From positions 1-64,000 of the forward strand of contig CAZJLR010000014.1 in the NCBI GenBank assembly GCA_964546815.1: a stretch of DNA of 64,000 bases, in the 5' to 3' direction. The position numbers and the translations under genes are program-made. This document shows, one piece after another, positions 61,834 through 64,000 of this stretch (position 1 is its first letter; each line of letters opens with the position of its first letter). The notes under the pieces are model-generated. The model worked only from the letters and a program-made list of their open reading frames with translations, did no database searches and was not told the origin of the DNA. This stretch comes from JAIEPM01 sp964546815 (lineage in GTDB: Bacteria > Cyanobacteriota > Vampirovibrionia > Obscuribacterales > Obscuribacteraceae).

Positions 61834-62364
61834 ATGAATAGTAAGTTCGTGAAGGATATCAGCGAAATTCGCAACAGAACCAGACAACATATGGCTTCAG
61901 GACCCGTCACCGATGGCTACAAACTGAACATCGAAAATGTATGCAAGATTTTGAACGAAGCATTATCTACAGAAATAGTCTGCGTGCTTCGCTATCGCCG
62001 TCATCATTTTATGGCGCGCGGCATACATGCCGATTCTGTAGCAAAGGAATTTCTTGCGCATTCAAATGAAGAACAAGAACACGCCGACAGAATTGCCAGC
62101 AGGATTTGCCAATTGGGTGGCGAGCCAAACCTAAACCCTAACGGCATGTTGAACAGAAGCCATGCAGAGTATAAAGAAGGCAAGAACCTCAACGACATGA
62201 TCAAAGAGGATCTCATTGCAGAACGCATTGCCATAGATACATATCGTGAAATGATCAAATATTTCGGTGATGCAGATTCTACAACGCGAAGGATGCTTGA
62301 AGACATTCTTGCAAATGAAGAAGAACATGCCGACGAATTATCCAAACTCCTGGACAACGACTAA
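61834..62364 (+). CDS. Ferritin-like di-iron protein (bacterioferritin/Dps-related)
   Basis: The 176-aa four-helix protein shows paired iron-ligand motifs: LSTEIVCVLRYRRHHFM, then SNEEQEHADRIA (E-x-x-H), then AERIAIDTYREM and ANEEEHADELSKLL (E-x-x-H). This is the bacterioferritin/ferritin-like pattern for a di-iron site that oxidises or stores iron. I chose the ATG at 61834 because GGAGG lies 7 bases before it; the ATG at 61828 is too close. No heme-binding Met is obvious, so it is ferritin-like rather than proven bacterioferritin. Confidence 0.88.
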   Translation: MNSKFVKDISEIRNRTRQHMASGPVTDGYKLNIENVCKILNEALSTEIVCVLRYRRHHFMARGIHADSVAKEFLAHSNEEQEHADRIASRICQLGGEPNLNPNGMLNRSHAEYKEGKNLNDMIKEDLIAERIAIDTYREMIKYFGDADSTTRRMLEDILANEEEHADELSKLLDND

Positions 62365-62395
62365 ATCTGTAAACCCATTTCGAAGGAAAAAGGAA

Positions 62396-62884
62396 ATGAA
62401 CGCTTTATTTGCTAAAGTCATATTTGCATCTTCAGCCATAATGCTAGCTTCTTCATTACCTGCGCTAGCACAACAGAGCACGTTTGAAGGAGCGCCAACA
62501 ACCGCGCAGCAAGTTGAAACAGCTCCTGTTACACCGCCCACCGGCGAACAAAGTGCCGCTATTCAAGCGCAAGAAGGTAGTCTTGATACTCATTTGCGTT
62601 TGCTAAACAATCTTTCCAGTATCAAACCCGGAGCTACGGTAACACTGCAATACCAAACTGACCCGGGAGCATATTGCAGTCTGACGGCAGAAGTGACCGA
62701 AGCAATAATTACAAGTGCCGCTTCGAAGATGGCTGACTCGAAGGGTCGTGTATCTTTCCAGGTGCAAGTGCAAAGTAATTTCAGAGGAACGGAGCTGCCC
62801 CTGATGATATCCACTTCGCATAACGGCAAAAACCAATCGATTGAAACAAGAATTCCGCTGCAATTCGCGGTTCGTAAGAAATAG
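62396..62884 (+). CDS. Small secreted beta-rich protein
   Basis: The 162-aa product has a signal peptide (VIFASSAIMLASSLPALA, cleavage after residue 25), a Thr/Pro/Gln-rich spacer, and a beta-rich domain (SIKPGATVTLQYQTDPGAYC, then VSFQVQVQSNFRGTELPLMI), which could be an Ig-like fold. The ATG at 62396 is favoured because AAGGAAAAAGGAA precedes it and the signal peptide starts there. It is 31 bp downstream of the ferritin-like gene, so the two may be an operon. No enzyme motif is visible. Confidence 0.75.
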   Translation: MNALFAKVIFASSAIMLASSLPALAQQSTFEGAPTTAQQVETAPVTPPTGEQSAAIQAQEGSLDTHLRLLNNLSSIKPGATVTLQYQTDPGAYCSLTAEVTEAIITSAASKMADSKGRVSFQVQVQSNFRGTELPLMISTSHNGKNQSIETRIPLQFAVRKK

Positions 62885-62965
62885 AGTATCGACATCAATT
62901 CAAGTACCGCTCAAGGGTACAAAACGCTCAAAAGATCTTATTGAATCTGGCACATCTGCTGGCGA

Positions 62966-62996
62966 CCTGCTATCTTCATACTCGCTTGATAGCAGG
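62966..62996 (+). promoter_or_regulatory. Hairpin covering the ribosome site of the 5'-nucleotidase gene
   Basis: CCTGCTATC and GATAGCAGG form a perfect 9-bp stem with a 13-base loop. The 3' arm includes the AGG of the Shine-Dalgarno AGGAA, and the start codon lies 8 bases later. When folded it should hide the ribosome site, so it could control translation. It could alternatively end the upstream transcript, but no T-run follows. Confidence 0.55.
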
Positions 62997-63004
62997 AATC
63001 CAAA

Positions 63005-64000
63005 ATGAGTAAACGCCAAACTTTTGTCCACGCTCTGGTAGCAAGTCTAATTTTATTGACTGCAGGAAATGCAAGTCAACAGGCTCTGGCACTTCAAGAA
63101 ACTGATGGCAAAACAAAAATCACTTTCTTGCAGCTAAATGATGTTTACCAAACATCCCCAGTCGACAGAGGAACACACGGCGGACTGGCCCGCGTATCAG
63201 CACTGCGCAAGCATATAATGGCTTCAATTCCTGACGCAATTTTTGTGTTAGCCGGAGACACGCTTTCACCCTCTGTCGCGTCGCAGCTATTTAAAGGCAG
63301 ACAAATGATTGCTGCCTGGAATGCGATAAATTTAGACTATGCGACTTTCGGCAATCACGAATTTGATTTTGGCCCATTTGAATTCAAAGAGCGCATGAAA
63401 GATTCCAAATTCGGGTGGGTTTGTGCGAATGTGACTGATAGCGATACCGGTTCAGCATTTGGCAACGCCAAGCCCTATGTTATTAGAGATATTGATGGAG
63501 TGAAAGTCGGCATCATCGGTTTCCTCACACCAGACACGCTGAAACTTTCACGCCCTGGTCCGCGTGTAGAAATACAAGACCCAATTGAGACAGCGAAAAA
63601 ATATGTACCTCAAATGAAAGCAGAAGGTGCTCAAGTTTTAGTCGGACTGACTCATCTTACTATTGATCAAGACAAGGAACTGGCTAAAGCAGTGCCTTTT
63701 GATCTGATACTTGGTGGGCACGAGCATTACCTTATTAATGGATATGCCGGTCATGCTCCAATTCTAAAAATGGGGTCAGACGCTCGATTTCTCGGCAAGA
63801 TTGAAATAACGTACCTGAACAAAGAGAAAAAAATAGACAACATAGTTTGGGAAGTAATGCCTGTTGGCGCAGAATGGAAAGAAGACCCGGTAATCGTAAA
63901 AGCTATTCATGTCTATGACGAGGAATTATCAAAAGAACTCGATAATCCCGTAGGTGATACCAAAGCAGAATTAAACGCGGTACAGGTCGATAACGAAAAG
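63005..64000 (+). CDS. 5'-nucleotidase / metallophosphatase (UshA-like), truncated by window end
   Basis: The frame is open for 332 codons to the last base, so the C-terminus is outside the window. A signal peptide (LVASLILLTAGNASQQALA) leads to a calcineurin-like phosphoesterase domain: FLQLNDVYQT, then LAGDTLSPS, FGNHEFDFG, LTHLTIDQDKELA and ILGGHEHYL. The usual NDxH start motif is NDVY here, so one metal-binding His is replaced by Tyr, as in a known subgroup. It is predicted to dephosphorylate nucleotides in the periplasm. A hairpin covers its ribosome site. Confidence 0.87.
   Translation, partial: MSKRQTFVHALVASLILLTAGNASQQALALQETDGKTKITFLQLNDVYQTSPVDRGTHGGLARVSALRKHIMASIPDAIFVLAGDTLSPSVASQLFKGRQMIAAWNAINLDYATFGNHEFDFGPFEFKERMKDSKFGWVCANVTDSDTGSAFGNAKPYVIRDIDGVKVGIIGFLTPDTLKLSRPGPRVEIQDPIETAKKYVPQMKAEGAQVLVGLTHLTIDQDKELAKAVPFDLILGGHEHYLINGYAGHAPILKMGSDARFLGKIEITYLNKEKKIDNIVWEVMPVGAEWKEDPVIVKAIHVYDEELSKELDNPVGDTKAELNAVQVDNEK

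Overview
The window is a gene-dense bacterial chromosome segment of moderate GC with about 53 supported protein genes on both strands. I saw no tRNA, rRNA, CRISPR array, transposase or phage structural gene. Several products carry signal peptides or lipoboxes, which points to a Gram-negative-type envelope. The many Hanks-type Ser/Thr kinases, TPR and repeat proteins, a YbhF-type exporter, and a secreted domain that resembles the N-terminal region of cyanobacterial MscS-type channels suggest a non-photosynthetic relative of Cyanobacteria (Vampirovibrionia/Melainabacteria, Obscuribacterales-like). That placement is inference from gene content. No taxonomic marker gene is present to prove it.

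Layout. 1-6.2 kb: a small hypothetical gene, a membrane-anchored Ser/Thr kinase with a long helical C-terminus, a phenol-hydroxylase-type flavin monooxygenase, and a convergent zinc alcohol dehydrogenase. 6.2-7 kb: a non-coding block with ten units of a 15-bp direct repeat and three GC-rich dyads. 7-8.8 kb: an HTTM membrane protein with its partner. 9.1-12.5 kb: a secreted protein with a very long Pro-Thr-X tract. 12.6-14.9 kb: a periplasmic GH3 beta-glucosidase. 15-20.7 kb: a tightly coupled operon reading TPR protein, kinase, kinase, conserved hypothetical. 20.8-25 kb: an OmpR-type regulator, a DG-repeat protein similar to the TCP10/CPAP G-box, and two secreted proteins. 25-33.8 kb: housekeeping genes (ketopantoate reductase-like, EVE domain, glutamate dehydrogenase, DEDDh exonuclease) and a YhaO/YhaN-type (SbcD/SbcC-like) nuclease pair.

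33.8-42 kb: a lysozyme-like protein with an unusually long leader, an FkbM-type methyltransferase, the RNA ligase RtcB, a DHH phosphoesterase, two paralogous secreted proteins, and a Lys/Glu-rich Cys-containing small protein. 42-46 kb: a two-gene lipid operon, a patatin-like lipase coupled to a single chain that joins an acyl-activating enzyme, a carrier domain and a PlsC acyltransferase. 46-50.5 kb: small membrane proteins, a third paralogue of the secreted family fused to TPRs, a REC-Hpt phosphorelay protein, a coiled-coil lipoprotein, and a secreted protein coupled to an LRV-repeat protein. 50.6-56.5 kb: a TPR-like fragment, an XRE regulator and a complete YbhGFSR-type ABC export operon. 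56.6-60 kb: three secreted or cytoplasmic Cys-phosphatase paralogues, one with a broken catalytic loop, around a diacylglycerol kinase-like gene. 60-64 kb: a secreted VWA protein, a membrane protein with a short collagen-like tract, a ferritin-like protein, a secreted beta-rich protein and the first 332 codons of a 5'-nucleotidase.

The main themes are envelope biology and signalling: lipid turnover, secreted repeat proteins, export, Ser/Thr kinases and phosphatases. The best candidates for something undescribed are the three-member secreted family, the phosphatase trio, the lipase/ligase-carrier-acyltransferase operon, the 15-bp repeat array and the structured-looking leader at 33.8-34.2 kb.
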